Assembly: GCA_965238045.1 (NCBI GenBank)
Contig: CBDEGU010000007.1
Span: 515,481-579,480 of the forward strand
Direction of reading: 5' to 3'
From: CBDEGU01 sp965238045
GTDB lineage: Bacteria; Acidobacteriota; Terriglobia; Bryobacterales; UBA6623
Length of the DNA: 64,000 nucleotides
Position 1 is the stretch's first letter. Every line of letters starts with the position of its first letter. This document shows, in pieces, positions 25,966 through 35,136 of this stretch. Both the position numbers and the translations under genes were made by a program. The notes beneath the pieces were generated by a model. The model saw only the letters and a program-made list of their open reading frames with translations. It had not been told where the DNA came from and ran no database searches.

Positions 25966-26739
25966 ATGAAACTGCTCATCAAGATCGGCGGAACGCTCAT
26001 TGACAACGATGAGCGGCGAGACGCCATCGCGCCGGAAATCGCGGCCCTCGGCGCCCAGGCTCACCAATGTGTCGTTGTGCATGGCGGGGGGAAACAGCTC
26101 AGCCGCTACCTCAATGCACAGGGGATACGGAGCGAGTTTCGCGGCGGCTTGCGGGTCACGCCGCCGGAAATCATGGACGCGGTCCTGCGCATTTTCGCCG
26201 GCTCGGTCAATCATCATCTTGTCGCCGCGCTGCAGCGAGAGGGAGTCAAGGCCGTGGGTCTGAGCGGCATTGATGCCGGTATGGTCCAGGCGCGCCAGCT
26301 CTCGCCCGATCTCGGCGCGGTCGGAGAGGTTGAGTCGGTCGACTCTTCTCTGCTGGAGCACCTGAGTTCCCAAGGCTACCTGCCAGTGGTGGCCTGCGTC
26401 GCGGGCGGGAAAAACGGTGAGATCTACAATGTCAACGCCGATCAGATGGCCGTTGCCTGCGCCGCTGATTTCGGAGCCGATCCGCTGATTTTTCTTACCG
26501 ATGTAGAAGGCGTCTTGGACGAGAACGGCCAGCGCCTCCCGCGCCTGACCTCGGCCCAGGCTTGCGATCTGATCGAGAGTGGCGTCGCTCAAGGCGGGAT
26601 GGAAGCGAAGCTGCGCGCGGCGGTGGCGGGAATTTCCAAGGGAATCCCCTCGGTTCGCATCGCCCCTGGTGCTTCTCCGAAAGTATTGGAGCGGATCATG
26701 GAGGGCGATGACATCGGAACGGAAATAAATTCCGCATAA
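25966..26739 (+). CDS. argB: Acetylglutamate kinase
   Basis: 257 residues from ATG 25966 (MKLLIKIGGTLI), the family start; an upstream in-frame ATG at 25933 is unlikely. ArgB phosphorylates N-acetylglutamate, the step before ArgC. Lys-Ile-Gly-Gly at residues 6-9, VVHGGGKQLS, the substrate region RGGLRVTPPEIMD, YNVNADQMAVACA and FLTDVEGVLDENG are standard amino-acid-kinase features. QGGMEAKLRAAVAG is the C-terminal nucleotide-binding part. The N-terminal helix of arginine-inhibited hexameric enzymes is absent, so this is likely the arginine-insensitive form (inference). Downstream is a 339-bp gap. Confidence 0.95.
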   Translation: MKLLIKIGGTLIDNDERRDAIAPEIAALGAQAHQCVVVHGGGKQLSRYLNAQGIRSEFRGGLRVTPPEIMDAVLRIFAGSVNHHLVAALQREGVKAVGLSGIDAGMVQARQLSPDLGAVGEVESVDSSLLEHLSSQGYLPVVACVAGGKNGEIYNVNADQMAVACAADFGADPLIFLTDVEGVLDENGQRLPRLTSAQACDLIESGVAQGGMEAKLRAAVAGISKGIPSVRIAPGASPKVLERIMEGDDIGTEINSA

Positions 26740-27078
26740 ATATTTTCACTGTTTTCTAAATATCCATAGGGTACGATCAGTGAATCATGGTTCCGGCGGG
26801 GACAACTGCCTGCGCCTTAACCCTCTCTCTTGCCTCTCCTGTAAGTCATTTTATTTTCAATAAGTTGAATAGGTTTCTTGTGTTCGGATACCCCCGGGGC
26901 CGCAAGGTGTTCTGGATTTTGATCGTCCTGGGGTGAGGCCGAAGACCGAGAGATTCCTTGTTTATCAGACGGATTTCAAAATTATATAAAGAACAATTAT
27001 TCAAATTTATGATTTATCTGCTATATACTTTCTGGTACTAACTTTGGCCGGACAAGACTTTTCGGGAGGACCATCGGC
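26740..27078. other. AT-rich intergenic region upstream of the molybdopterin-binding gene
   Basis: 339 bases without a gene. It is distinctly AT-rich compared with its surroundings, especially 26840-26875 and 26975-27030. Apart from a candidate promoter near its right end I see no RNA gene, no strong terminator after argB and no long inverted repeat. Confidence 0.6.
27000..27029 (+). promoter_or_regulatory. Candidate sigma-70 promoter
   Basis: TTCAAA at 27000-27005 and TATACT at 27024-27029 are 18 bases apart, in the AT-rich part of the gap and about 50 bases before ATG 27079. A good ribosome site (GGGAGGA) follows just before the gene. Called from sequence only. Confidence 0.45.
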
Positions 27079-28050
27079 ATGCGGGCACAGGCTGTACAAG
27101 TAGAGCGAGCGGTTGGAAGAGTTCTCTGTTCTCCGATTTTTCAGCACTCGGGCAAGAAACTGCTTGCCAAAGGCCATCAGATCAGCGAAGAGGACATCCG
27201 GCTGCTGAATGGAGAAGGACACCAGGAGGTCACCGTCGCGCTGCTCGATGAAGACGAGGTGCCCGAAGACGAGGCTGCCCTTCAGATCGGCGCCGAAGTC
27301 GGCGTGGGATCGGTCGAAATGCAGCTTGCCGCGGGCGGACGGGTGAACCTTGTCGCAACCGAGAGTTGCTGTTTACTGCTGGATGATGATTTCCTGAAGC
27401 GAATCAATAGTTGCGGCTGTGTATCGATCGCCACCATGCCTGGCTTGTCGTTTGCGGTTGCCGGACAACGTCTGGCCACTGTGAAGACAATTCCTTTCGC
27501 CGTACGGCGAAAGGAATTTGACTTCGCGCTTCAGCTTGTCCGCTCCCAGGATCCCCTGCTTGAAGCGCGCCCGGTGCGCGAGCCCTCCGTCGCGGTGCTC
27601 TATAGCGACCCTCGCCAGTGCGACCGCGCGCGCCGGTTGTTCGAGGGCGTGATGCGAACTCGCCTTCAGCAATTTGGCGTTTCCGTCGCCTTCGTTCTTA
27701 CGGCTCTCGAAAAGGAGCTGGAAGTCGCGCGGGCACTGGAGCACTTCCTCCGGGCGCGTCCTGATGTCGTTTTGATGGCGTCGACCACGGCTCCGGCCGG
27801 TCCCGACGACACGGTCGGCCGGGCGATGCGGAAGGTCGGCTGCAAGACGGAAAGTTTCTTGGCGCCGGTCGAGCCGGGCAATCTGCTGTTGTTGAGCTAC
27901 GCGGGCGAGACGCCGGTGGTGGCTGCTCCGGGATGTTTCCGTTCTCCCAAACCCAACGTCGTTGACCTTGTACTGCCTCCCCTGCTTGCGAAGTACCATC
28001 TGACCGCGGCCGAAATCGCCGGTCTTGGCCACGGCGGCCTTCTGGTGTAG
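27079..28050 (+). CDS. Molybdopterin-binding domain protein (MoeA/CinA-related)
   Basis: 323 residues; ATG 27079 has GGGAGGA 10 bases upstream. The N-terminus (VERAVGRVLCSPIFQHSGKKLLAKGHQISEEDI) resembles the opening of MoeA-like proteins. The C-terminal half looks like the MoCF-binding fold: SVAVLYSDP, a helix, ARPDVVLMASTTAPAGPDDTVGRAM, then GNLLLLSYAGETPVVAAPGC. Such proteins bind or insert the molybdenum cofactor, or act in nucleotide-pool cleanup; the full MoeA domain set is not here. A GC-rich hairpin follows the gene. No other mo genes are nearby, so the role is open. Confidence 0.78.
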   Translation: MRAQAVQVERAVGRVLCSPIFQHSGKKLLAKGHQISEEDIRLLNGEGHQEVTVALLDEDEVPEDEAALQIGAEVGVGSVEMQLAAGGRVNLVATESCCLLLDDDFLKRINSCGCVSIATMPGLSFAVAGQRLATVKTIPFAVRRKEFDFALQLVRSQDPLLEARPVREPSVAVLYSDPRQCDRARRLFEGVMRTRLQQFGVSVAFVLTALEKELEVARALEHFLRARPDVVLMASTTAPAGPDDTVGRAMRKVGCKTESFLAPVEPGNLLLLSYAGETPVVAAPGCFRSPKPNVVDLVLPPLLAKYHLTAAEIAGLGHGGLLV

Positions 28051-28068
28051 TCCGGCCACCTGCCCCGG

Positions 28069-28107
28069 CCGGCCCGGCCCTGAACGGGCCGGTCCGGTCA
28101 GCCTTTT
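28069..28107 (+). terminator. Candidate intrinsic terminator
   Basis: CCGGCCCG at 28069-28076 pairs with CGGGCCGG at 28085-28092 across an 8-base loop, 18 bases after the stop of the molybdopterin-binding gene. The T run that follows (CCTTTTGC) is short and begins 11 bases after the stem, so termination may be weak. Confidence 0.4.
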
Positions 28108-28113
28108 GCTAGC

Positions 28114-28407
28114 ATGGTGGCAGAGATGCCGGTCCTGCGTATCGCGGCGCTTGCGGCGGAACAAGTTCGCCAGTTCGTGCCCAGGCTGTGGGGGATTCTC
28201 CGTGAACTTTTTCACGAAATTACGGGCTTCATTTTCTGCGCATTCGCTCTCTTCTTCGCTTTCGGTTCCAGCGGCTTGATAGAACTACTGCGAGCGAACG
28301 AGCTTGACTCGAGCAGCCTCACCATCAGCGCGCTGTGTGTGCTGATGTTTGCCTGGTTCGGTGTGTCGTCGTTTCGTCGCGCGCGGCGCATCTCGCGGGA
28401 ACGCTGA
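28114..28407 (+). CDS. Small two-segment membrane protein
   Basis: 97 residues from ATG 28114. Two hydrophobic stretches (FIFCAFALFFAFG, about 43-55, and LTISALCVLMFAWFGV, about 68-83) suggest a hairpin membrane protein with a basic C-terminus (RRARRISRER). No family is recognised. It ends 62 bases before the mutase start and reads the same way, so the two may share a message. The gene is plausible by length and composition but unproven. Confidence 0.5.
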   Translation: MVAEMPVLRIAALAAEQVRQFVPRLWGILRELFHEITGFIFCAFALFFAFGSSGLIELLRANELDSSSLTISALCVLMFAWFGVSSFRRARRISRER

Positions 28408-28469
28408 TTCCTAACCGCGGTCCCGCGGTCCGCGGCGTCTTGTTTGTCGCCAGCCAGTCGCCTGCCGCC

Positions 28470-30011
28470 ATGAAAGACGCCGATCCCCCGCACCCGGCTC
28501 GCAACGGTCCCGGAGCCGGCTTGCCAGGAGAGTTCCCCTTCACGCGGGGCATCTATCCCGGCATGTACCGCGACCGCCTGTGGACGATGCGCCAGTACGC
28601 CGGTTTCGGCGATGCGCGGCAGTCGAACCAGCGCTACCGCTACCTTCTCTCCCAGGGCGTCAGCGGGCTTTCGGTCGCCTTCGATCTTCCCACTCAGATG
28701 GGTTACGACTCCGACCATTCGCTCGCCGCCGGCGAAGTCGGGCGCGCGGGCGTCACCGTGAGCTCGATCACCGACATGGAGACGCTCTTCGAGCGCATTC
28801 CGCTCGAGAAAGTCTCGACATCCATGACGATCAACGCGACGGCCATGATCTTGCTCGCCCTTTACGTCACTGTCGCCCGCAAACAAGGTGTGCCCTGGAG
28901 CCGGCTGCACGGCACTGTGCAGAACGACATTCTCAAGGAATATATCGCACGAGGGACCTATATCTATCCGCCCCGTGCCTCGCTTCGGATCGTGACCGAT
29001 CTGTTTTCCTGGGCCGCCAGGGAACTGCCGAACTGGAATACGATCTCTATCAGCGGCTATCACATGCGAGAAGCCGGAGCGACCGCCGCCCAAGAACTTG
29101 CCTTCACGCTGGCGAACGCGACCGTCTACATCGACGCCGCCCTTGATGCCGGGCTCGCGGTGGACGAGTTTGCCCCGCGCCTGTCTTTCTTCTTCAGCGC
29201 CGATCGCAATTTTCTCGATGAGATCGCCAAGTTCCGGGCGGCGCGGCGGCTCTATGCGCATCTGATGACCCGGCGATATGAGACGAAAGACCCCCGCTCG
29301 GCCCAAATGCGATTCCACGTTCAAACCGCCGGGTCGAGTCTTACCGCGCAGCAGCCTCTGACGAACGTGGTTCGAACCTCCTACGAGGCGCTCTCCGCGG
29401 TATTGGGCGGGGCGCAATCGATCCACACGAACGCTTATGACGAGGCCCTGGCGCTTCCGGCCAAGGAAGCCGCCAAGCTCGCTCTGAGAACCCAGCAAGT
29501 CATCGCTGAGGAAACTGGGGTCGTTAACACGGCGGATCCTCTGGGGGGGGCCTATGCGATCGAGCAGCGAACCGACGAAATCGAGGCTGAAGCGCGGCGC
29601 TACCTCGACCGCATCGACACCATGGGGGGCATGCTCTCGGCCATCGGCCAGGGCTTCATTGAGAGGGAAATCCACAACGCGGCTTATGAGTTCCAGCGCA
29701 AGACCGAGTCCGGAGAGCAGACCATCGTCGGGGTCAACGCCTTCCAGAGTTCCAGTGAGGCGCCGATCCCCACCTTTCGTCCCGGCGTCTCACTCGAGGA
29801 CGCCCGCCGGGCCGAATTGGCCGCCTTTCGCGGTTCGCGCGACGCCGGGAGGCTGCGGCGGTCGCTGGACACGCTCGCTGAAACCGCCCAAGGCGGCAAG
29901 AATCTCATGCCGGCGGTCCTTCAGGCCGTCGAATCCCAGGCAACGGTCGGCGAGATATCGGATGTTTTGCGGGACGCCTTCGGTGAGCATCAAGCAAGCA
30001 TGGGGTTTTGA
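28470..30011 (+). CDS. Methylmalonyl-CoA mutase, catalytic (large) subunit without B12 domain
   Basis: 513 residues from ATG 28470. The protein interconverts (R)-methylmalonyl-CoA and succinyl-CoA by a B12 radical reaction. Markers are YPGMYRDRLWTMRQYAGF, GLSVAFDLPTQMGYDSDH, TIYIYPP-type substrate loop (GTYIYPPRASLRI), the barrel motif SISGYHMREAGATA and TAGSSLTAQQP. It stops after the catalytic barrel (DVLRDAFGEHQ), so the cobalamin-binding domain must be a separate protein, as in two-subunit mutases. That subunit and meaB are not in the window. Isobutyryl-CoA mutase is similar; the Tyr after GM in the opening motif favours methylmalonyl-CoA. Confidence 0.92.
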   Translation: MKDADPPHPARNGPGAGLPGEFPFTRGIYPGMYRDRLWTMRQYAGFGDARQSNQRYRYLLSQGVSGLSVAFDLPTQMGYDSDHSLAAGEVGRAGVTVSSITDMETLFERIPLEKVSTSMTINATAMILLALYVTVARKQGVPWSRLHGTVQNDILKEYIARGTYIYPPRASLRIVTDLFSWAARELPNWNTISISGYHMREAGATAAQELAFTLANATVYIDAALDAGLAVDEFAPRLSFFFSADRNFLDEIAKFRAARRLYAHLMTRRYETKDPRSAQMRFHVQTAGSSLTAQQPLTNVVRTSYEALSAVLGGAQSIHTNAYDEALALPAKEAAKLALRTQQVIAEETGVVNTADPLGGAYAIEQRTDEIEAEARRYLDRIDTMGGMLSAIGQGFIEREIHNAAYEFQRKTESGEQTIVGVNAFQSSSEAPIPTFRPGVSLEDARRAELAAFRGSRDAGRLRRSLDTLAETAQGGKNLMPAVLQAVESQATVGEISDVLRDAFGEHQASMGF

Positions 30012-30169
30012 GCGCCGGGGCTCTCGCCGGTTCCCGGTCCACGCCGGGTTTCGGGCTCGCGGCAACCTGTTGGGCCGAGGCCGCGTCTGTGGTACTAGCC
30101 GGCAGGCTTCGCGCGAGGGGTGGCATAATTACAACTAGATATTGGTATTCTCCCCAGAGGACACTTCTG

Positions 30170-30985
30170 ATGACTGCGCGAATGATCCTTGGTTTTGTTT
30201 TTCTCTTGGCGGTTTCCGTGACGGTTGCGCCTCCGGCGCCGGCGGCCGATGTTTCGGTTGGAGATCTGCCGATGCCCGTCGAGCAGATCATCGAGAAGTT
30301 CGTCGCGAAAGAGACCGAATTCGCCCGTGCGCGCGGCAACTATACCTACCGGCAGAGCATCAAGATCCTCGAATACGGACAGTCGCGAAGCGTACGCGGG
30401 AAGTACGAAATCGTTCAGGACATCATTTTTACCCTGGACGGCAAACGAACCGAGCGAGTGCTTTTCGCGCCGGTCTCCACGCTGCGAAACATCACGCTAA
30501 CGCCGCAGGACATGGAGGATTTTCGCAACGTTCAACCGTTCGTGATGACGACGGCGGAACGGCCCGATTATACGGTCCGCTATCTGGGCACGGAGAAGCT
30601 CGACGAAATCGAATGCTACTCCTTCGCGGTCAAGCCCAAGCAACTGGAGAAGGGGAAGCGATACTTCGAGGGGCAAATCTGGGTGGACCAGCGCGACCTT
30701 CAGATCGTCAAGACCTACGGCAAGGGGGTCGGGCGACTCAAGAAGAACGAAGACAACCAGTTCCCGCGGTTTGAAACCTACCGCGATCAGATCGATGGCA
30801 AATACTGGTTTCCCGTTTACACCCGCGCCGACGACGTACTGCACTTCAAGAGCGGTGATCAGCGCATACGGATGATCATCAAGTACGAAGACTACAAACA
30901 GTTCCGAAGCGATACCGACATCAAATTCGGTGACATCATAGACGACACCCCGGAAGAGGCCGATAAGTCCCAGCCGCCGAAGTGA
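30170..30985 (+). CDS. LolA-like outer-membrane lipoprotein-sorting protein
   Basis: 271 residues from ATG 30170, with CAGAGGA 9 bases upstream. Signal peptide MILGFVFLLAVSVTVAPP, cleavage near PAA-AD. The mature part opens with a helix (VEQIIEKFVAKETEFARARG) and continues with a long set of beta strands (IVQDIIFTLDGKRTERVLF, CYSFAVKPKQLEKGKRYFEG, IWVDQRDLQIVKTYG, KYWFPVYTRADDVLHF). This is the half-barrel layout of LolA/LppX-type lipid carriers and of acidobacterial relatives. The C-terminal tail is acidic and probably disordered. It is 158 bp after the mutase gene; a functional link is not apparent. Confidence 0.75.
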   Translation: MTARMILGFVFLLAVSVTVAPPAPAADVSVGDLPMPVEQIIEKFVAKETEFARARGNYTYRQSIKILEYGQSRSVRGKYEIVQDIIFTLDGKRTERVLFAPVSTLRNITLTPQDMEDFRNVQPFVMTTAERPDYTVRYLGTEKLDEIECYSFAVKPKQLEKGKRYFEGQIWVDQRDLQIVKTYGKGVGRLKKNEDNQFPRFETYRDQIDGKYWFPVYTRADDVLHFKSGDQRIRMIIKYEDYKQFRSDTDIKFGDIIDDTPEEADKSQPPK

Positions 30986-31104
30986 TCCGAAGCAGGCCTT
31001 GGCTTCGCGGGTCTCGTCCGCCGGCCAGGGGACCGATTCTCGAAGTCAAGATTCGGGCTGGCTTGGAACCTTTCCGACCCGTCGCGTTCCCAGATCAGCG
31101 TTTA

Positions 31105-32916
31105 TCAGCCCGTCGTAGAAGTCGCGCCGGGTGCTGCGGGAACTGGCTCGGGTGTTCCCGCGGGAGTCAGGCGGATTGCTTTCCTGCCGCCGGCTCCGGC
31201 GGGCGAATCCAGCCGTACGTCCACGCTCGGTTCGTCTGACACCGCCGCGCCATCGCGCTGGTAGGTGATCGTGCAGCGGTTGGCGAATCGGCGCACGATG
31301 GCCTGTGTCGCGCGCGTCAGGTCGAGCCCCTTGACGACATGAATAAACTGGCCGCCGCTGCGCTTGGCCAGCTCCTTGAGCGGCGGCGCGTCGAGCCCCG
31401 AACTGAATTGAATCACGAACACGGGGATGCTCTCTTGGGTGAGAAGTTCGATGAGCTGCCCCAGACGGATCTCGCTGCCGCGGTCAGTCCCACTGGCGAT
31501 CGCCAGGATCACGCGTCCGCGCTCGCGCGTCTTGAGGGCCTCGATCGCGGCGAGAATGCCGTCGTGCAGCCGCGAGGCGGTTTTGTATCCGGGGTGAGGC
31601 CGCCCGAGCAGTGCTCTCAAGCGCTTGGGATCCGACGTAAAGGGCGAGGCGCGGGCCACATCGAGCGAGAACTTGAAGGCGGCCATCAAGTCGCCGGGCT
31701 GTTTGTATTTCAGGCTCGAAATCGATGCGGCCCTGATCTCCTGGAGTTCGCTCGGCGTCATGCCTCCGCTGCAATCGAGCACGAGCGCGAGATGCATCGC
31801 GCCCCGGCTCTCGCCGGTGAACACTTCAAGGCTGGTGACCGGTTCTCCGTTTTCCTCGACAACGAAGTGCTGTTGCTCGAACTCGGTGACGTCTTCGCCT
31901 TCCTCGGTGGTGACCGAAAGGCAGACTATTCGCTTGCCTTCCGCGCCGGCGCGGGTGTAGAGGACTTCAAGCGATAGCGGGGGCGGAGCAGGAAATTCGG
32001 GCTGCTGCGCTGCCTGGTCGTCCGCTGGCGGCGCGGTCGCCTTGGGTCCTGGAACCCTGTCAGGCTTCTGTACTGGCCGACTGGGCAACCATTGCAGGGC
32101 TTCGCGAGCCGCGGTTCGCACCGAGGCATCGGGATCCTGTTGAAGCGCCTCCACGAGCGGGATACAGCCTGGACTCTTCGTTTCCCCCATGGCCCAGACC
32201 ATGCGGGCGCGCACCTCGGGCTTGGGGCTCTTCGCGCGCTCCTCGAGCAACTGGATCGCTTTCCGGTCGCCTAGCCGGTGGCATGCCAAAATCGCGTGCG
32301 CCTGGACGGAAGGGTCCGGATCGTTCAGCGCCCCGAGCAGCACGGTCGGGATTTTGCTTTGGTTACTTTGTCCGAGACCCTCCAGCGCGGAAGCACGCAC
32401 GCCGGGGTCGGGGTCCTTGAGTGCATTCGCAATAAACAGCTCGTTTTGGCAGTGCCTCGCGAATATTCGTCCAGCGGCGCGGCGCAGCTCTGGATTTTTT
32501 TCCCGCAAGACACGGATCAGCAGAGGCAGGGGGCGGTTGTTCTCCGCGGTCTCGGCCAGCACCCGCAAGATCCGCTCGGACTGGTCGCTCGAAGCCTCGC
32601 GCAGCTTTTTCGCCAGTTCGACATCCAGGCGTTTGGCCTTGTCTCTTAAGATGCTGCCCAGTTCCACGGCTTGAGTCACCGATGTATACCTTGGGTTCAA
32701 CAAGATATCGACCAACATCCCGCGTCCTTCCAAGAGCCAGACGATGTACTGAACCGTTGAATCCTCGGCGCCGTTGTGGAGATGCTTGCAGAGATACCGC
32801 ACAGCCGATTCCTTGAAGCCCGACGGATCGTTCTCCAACAGCGCCACGAGTCGCTTTCCATGTCCCCTGCGATTTTGCGTGAAAGTGCTAAGAAGCTGAT
32901 CGATCTCATTGTTCAT
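31105..32916 (-). CDS. HEAT-repeat plus VWA-domain protein (acidobacterial VWFA type)
   Basis: 603 residues. Residues about 1-290 are alpha-helical HEAT-like repeats (units such as DPDPGVRASALEGLGQ, DPDPSVQAHAILACHRLG, SPKPEVRARMVWAMGE). A Pro/Gln-rich linker follows near 290-330. The rest is a VWA domain of the type known as the VWFA-related acidobacterial domain: an entry strand FVVEENGEPVTSLEVF, MIDAS DCSGG near residue 400, and a Rossmann-like fold to FIHVVKG near 540. No signal peptide is seen at the N-terminus, unlike most acidobacterial VWFA proteins, which are exported. The combination suggests a metal-dependent protein-binding scaffold. Partner unknown. Confidence 0.8.
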   Translation of the reverse strand: MNNEIDQLLSTFTQNRRGHGKRLVALLENDPSGFKESAVRYLCKHLHNGAEDSTVQYIVWLLEGRGMLVDILLNPRYTSVTQAVELGSILRDKAKRLDVELAKKLREASSDQSERILRVLAETAENNRPLPLLIRVLREKNPELRRAAGRIFARHCQNELFIANALKDPDPGVRASALEGLGQSNQSKIPTVLLGALNDPDPSVQAHAILACHRLGDRKAIQLLEERAKSPKPEVRARMVWAMGETKSPGCIPLVEALQQDPDASVRTAAREALQWLPSRPVQKPDRVPGPKATAPPADDQAAQQPEFPAPPPLSLEVLYTRAGAEGKRIVCLSVTTEEGEDVTEFEQQHFVVEENGEPVTSLEVFTGESRGAMHLALVLDCSGGMTPSELQEIRAASISSLKYKQPGDLMAAFKFSLDVARASPFTSDPKRLRALLGRPHPGYKTASRLHDGILAAIEALKTRERGRVILAIASGTDRGSEIRLGQLIELLTQESIPVFVIQFSSGLDAPPLKELAKRSGGQFIHVVKGLDLTRATQAIVRRFANRCTITYQRDGAAVSDEPSVDVRLDSPAGAGGRKAIRLTPAGTPEPVPAAPGATSTTG

Positions 32917-33248
32917 GACATGGCCGCCTGCGGCGCCGGGCAGATCCGTGACTCCCAGTCACCCGCGACAATCGTAAAGCCGTGTTCCTCGGGGATGGTC
33001 ACCTTTTTTCGCGACTTCGACGAATCGAGCCATCAGCAATCCTATGCGGATCGAAAATGGGGTGGCTCTCGCCAGAGCACATGACCGCCACGCGCTGCTA
33101 GCCCGCCATCACCGTATCTCCCAAAGCGTCGCCGGCTTCTTATCTCGTTTTATCGGCCATGTAAGCGATTTCTTAGACCAGCGCTGGTGGAAATATCTCA
33201 GGAAACAACACTTTTGCATTCCGTCTCCGGCCGCGGCTACAATGGACC
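32917..33248. other. Intergenic region between divergent genes
   Basis: 332 bases between the HEAT-VWA gene (minus) and the gamma-glutamyltransferase gene (plus). It must hold both promoters. I see no convincing -35/-10 pair, RNA gene or repeat in it. Confidence 0.5.
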
Positions 33249-34922
33249 GTGATCTTCTTGCGGCGTCTTACAGTATTTCTGCTCTTCATCGGCTGCCTGG
33301 CGGGCGCCACGCGCGAACCGGTACGGGCACGCCGCGCGATGGTCGTATCGGCGCGCGAGGAGGCCACCCGAGCGGGCCTGGAGGTTCTGCGAAACGGAGG
33401 CAACGCCGTGGACGCCGCCGTGACGGTCGGCTTCGCTCTGGCGGTCGTACACCCTCGGGCCGGCAACCTGGGCGGCGGCGGGTTCATGTTGATCCGCTTC
33501 GCCGACGGACGCACGAGCTTTCTTGACTTTCGCGAGCGCGCCCCGGCCGCCGCCCATCGCGATATGTACCTCGGCCCCGATGGCGAGCCAACCGGCGAAG
33601 TGATTGTCGGCTACCGCGCCTCTGGCGTTCCGGGCACATCCCGGGGACTCGAAATGGCCGCCCGAAAATACGGTTCCCGGCCTTGGAAGGAATTGCTCGC
33701 GCCAGCCCTCCGGCTCGCGCGAGACGGATTTCCAGTGACCTATGAAATGTCGCGAGGTCTCCAGAGCGCCCGCCTAGCTCGTTTTCCCGAATCCAAGCGC
33801 ATCTTCCAGCGCGACGGCCGCTTCTACGAATTCGGCGAGATCTTCCGCCAGCCCGACCTCCACCGCACGCTCCGGCGCATCGCCAAGCACGGAGCCGGCG
33901 ACTTTTATGAGGGCAAGACGGCGCGGCTCATCGCCAGGGACATGAAGCGCAACGGTGGCACGATTACGCTCGACGATCTCAAGCAATACAAACCCGTCGA
34001 GCGCCGCGCCCTGCTTGGCCAATATCGTGGTTACGAGATCATCGCTCCGCCGCCGCCCAGTTCCGGCGGCGTGGGCATCCTCCAGATGCTCAACATGCTT
34101 GAGAACAGTGGGTATGAGCGCAGCGGGCCGGGGTCGGCGTCGGCGATTCATCACGTGGCCGAGGCCATGCGGCGCTACTTCGCCGACCGCGCCGCCTACT
34201 TCGGCGATCCCGATTTTGTTGCCGTTCCCGTCGAGCGCCTGATCAGCAAGAGTTACGCGCGCGCGCGATGGAAGTCGCTTCGCATCGGCCGCGCCTCCGC
34301 CAGCATGGAAACCAGCGGCGGACTGGCCCCGCCGGAGGCCGAAAGCTCCGAGACAACGCACTACTCGGTTGTCGATGAGCAGGGAAACGCTGTTGCCGTC
34401 ACCTATACGCTCAACGGCAGCTACGGGTCTGGCGTGACCGCCCGCGGCACCGGCGTGCTTCTTAACAACGAAATGGATGACTTTTCGACCAAGCCCGGGG
34501 CTCCCAACGAGGCTGGTCTTCTCACCAGCGAGCACAACGCGATCGAGCCGGGCAAGCGCCCCCTTTCGTCGATGACTCCCACCATCGTCGCCCGCGACGG
34601 CAAGCTGTTCCTGGTGGTCGGCTCGCCCGGAGGACCGACCATCATCTCAACCGTGCTCGAAGTGATTACCAACGTGATCGATTTTAAGATGAATCTCCAG
34701 CAAGCGGTCGACTTTCCTCGCTTCCACCACCAGTGGATGCCCGATGTGCTGCGTCTCGAGCGTCACGGCATCTCGTCCGATACGATCGAACGCCTTCGCC
34801 AGCGGGGCCACAACCTGCGGTTCGTGGAAAAGCAGGGCCGGGTCATGGCCATCCAGGTGGGCGAAGACGGGCTCTTGGGAGCCGCCGATGCCCGCTCGGA
34901 AGGCATCGCCATGGGTTACTAG
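33249..34922 (+). CDS. ggt: Gamma-glutamyltransferase / glutathione hydrolase
   Basis: 557 residues with a signal peptide (RRLTVFLLFIGCLAG), so periplasmic. The precursor self-cleaves to large and small subunits; the catalytic Thr is the second of the pair in SSETTHYSVVDEQGNAVA near residue 369, which starts the small subunit. Large-subunit markers are NGGNAVDAAV and GGGGFMLIRFADG; small-subunit markers are NNEMDDFSTKPG, RPLSSMTPTIV and GSPGGPTIISTVL. It hydrolyses or transfers the gamma-glutamyl group of glutathione and related peptides. Length is normal. It stands alone; a palindromic intergenic element follows it. Confidence 0.95.
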   Translation: MIFLRRLTVFLLFIGCLAGATREPVRARRAMVVSAREEATRAGLEVLRNGGNAVDAAVTVGFALAVVHPRAGNLGGGGFMLIRFADGRTSFLDFRERAPAAAHRDMYLGPDGEPTGEVIVGYRASGVPGTSRGLEMAARKYGSRPWKELLAPALRLARDGFPVTYEMSRGLQSARLARFPESKRIFQRDGRFYEFGEIFRQPDLHRTLRRIAKHGAGDFYEGKTARLIARDMKRNGGTITLDDLKQYKPVERRALLGQYRGYEIIAPPPPSSGGVGILQMLNMLENSGYERSGPGSASAIHHVAEAMRRYFADRAAYFGDPDFVAVPVERLISKSYARARWKSLRIGRASASMETSGGLAPPEAESSETTHYSVVDEQGNAVAVTYTLNGSYGSGVTARGTGVLLNNEMDDFSTKPGAPNEAGLLTSEHNAIEPGKRPLSSMTPTIVARDGKLFLVVGSPGGPTIISTVLEVITNVIDFKMNLQQAVDFPRFHHQWMPDVLRLERHGISSDTIERLRQRGHNLRFVEKQGRVMAIQVGEDGLLGAADARSEGIAMGY

Positions 34923-34987
34923 CCCGCTTTTCTCACCACGTGGCGATACGAAGTGCGCGAGAGGCCCGTCAGTACGAGGCGCGCGCC

Positions 34988-35034
34988 GCTTGACGAGCGC
35001 AGGCGTACTTGAGAGTACGTTGAGCACGGCAAGC
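34988..35034. repeat. Imperfect palindrome with perfect CGTACT/AGTACG core
   Basis: In the gap between two convergent genes (ggt and the hydroxyacyl-CoA dehydrogenase) CGTACT at 35004-35009 pairs perfectly with AGTACG at 35014-35019 across TGAG, and the flanks (GCTTGACGAGCGC and its near complement GAGCACGGCAAGC) extend an imperfect stem to about 47 bases. It could be a bidirectional terminator or a dispersed REP-like palindrome; no second copy was noticed in the window. Confidence 0.6.
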
Positions 35035-35136
35035 AAGCGCAACGAAGTAGTGGCGGGCCTATTGCGTGCTTCGGTCATCAGGTGGTGAGAAATGCGGGCC
35101 GGCACGGCCTGCTCGTTGCGTGACAACGGGCAGGTC

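Noticed and set aside
28212..29675. 487-codon minus-strand frame opposite methylmalonyl-CoA mutase
   Set aside because: Antisense of an unmistakable mutase gene.
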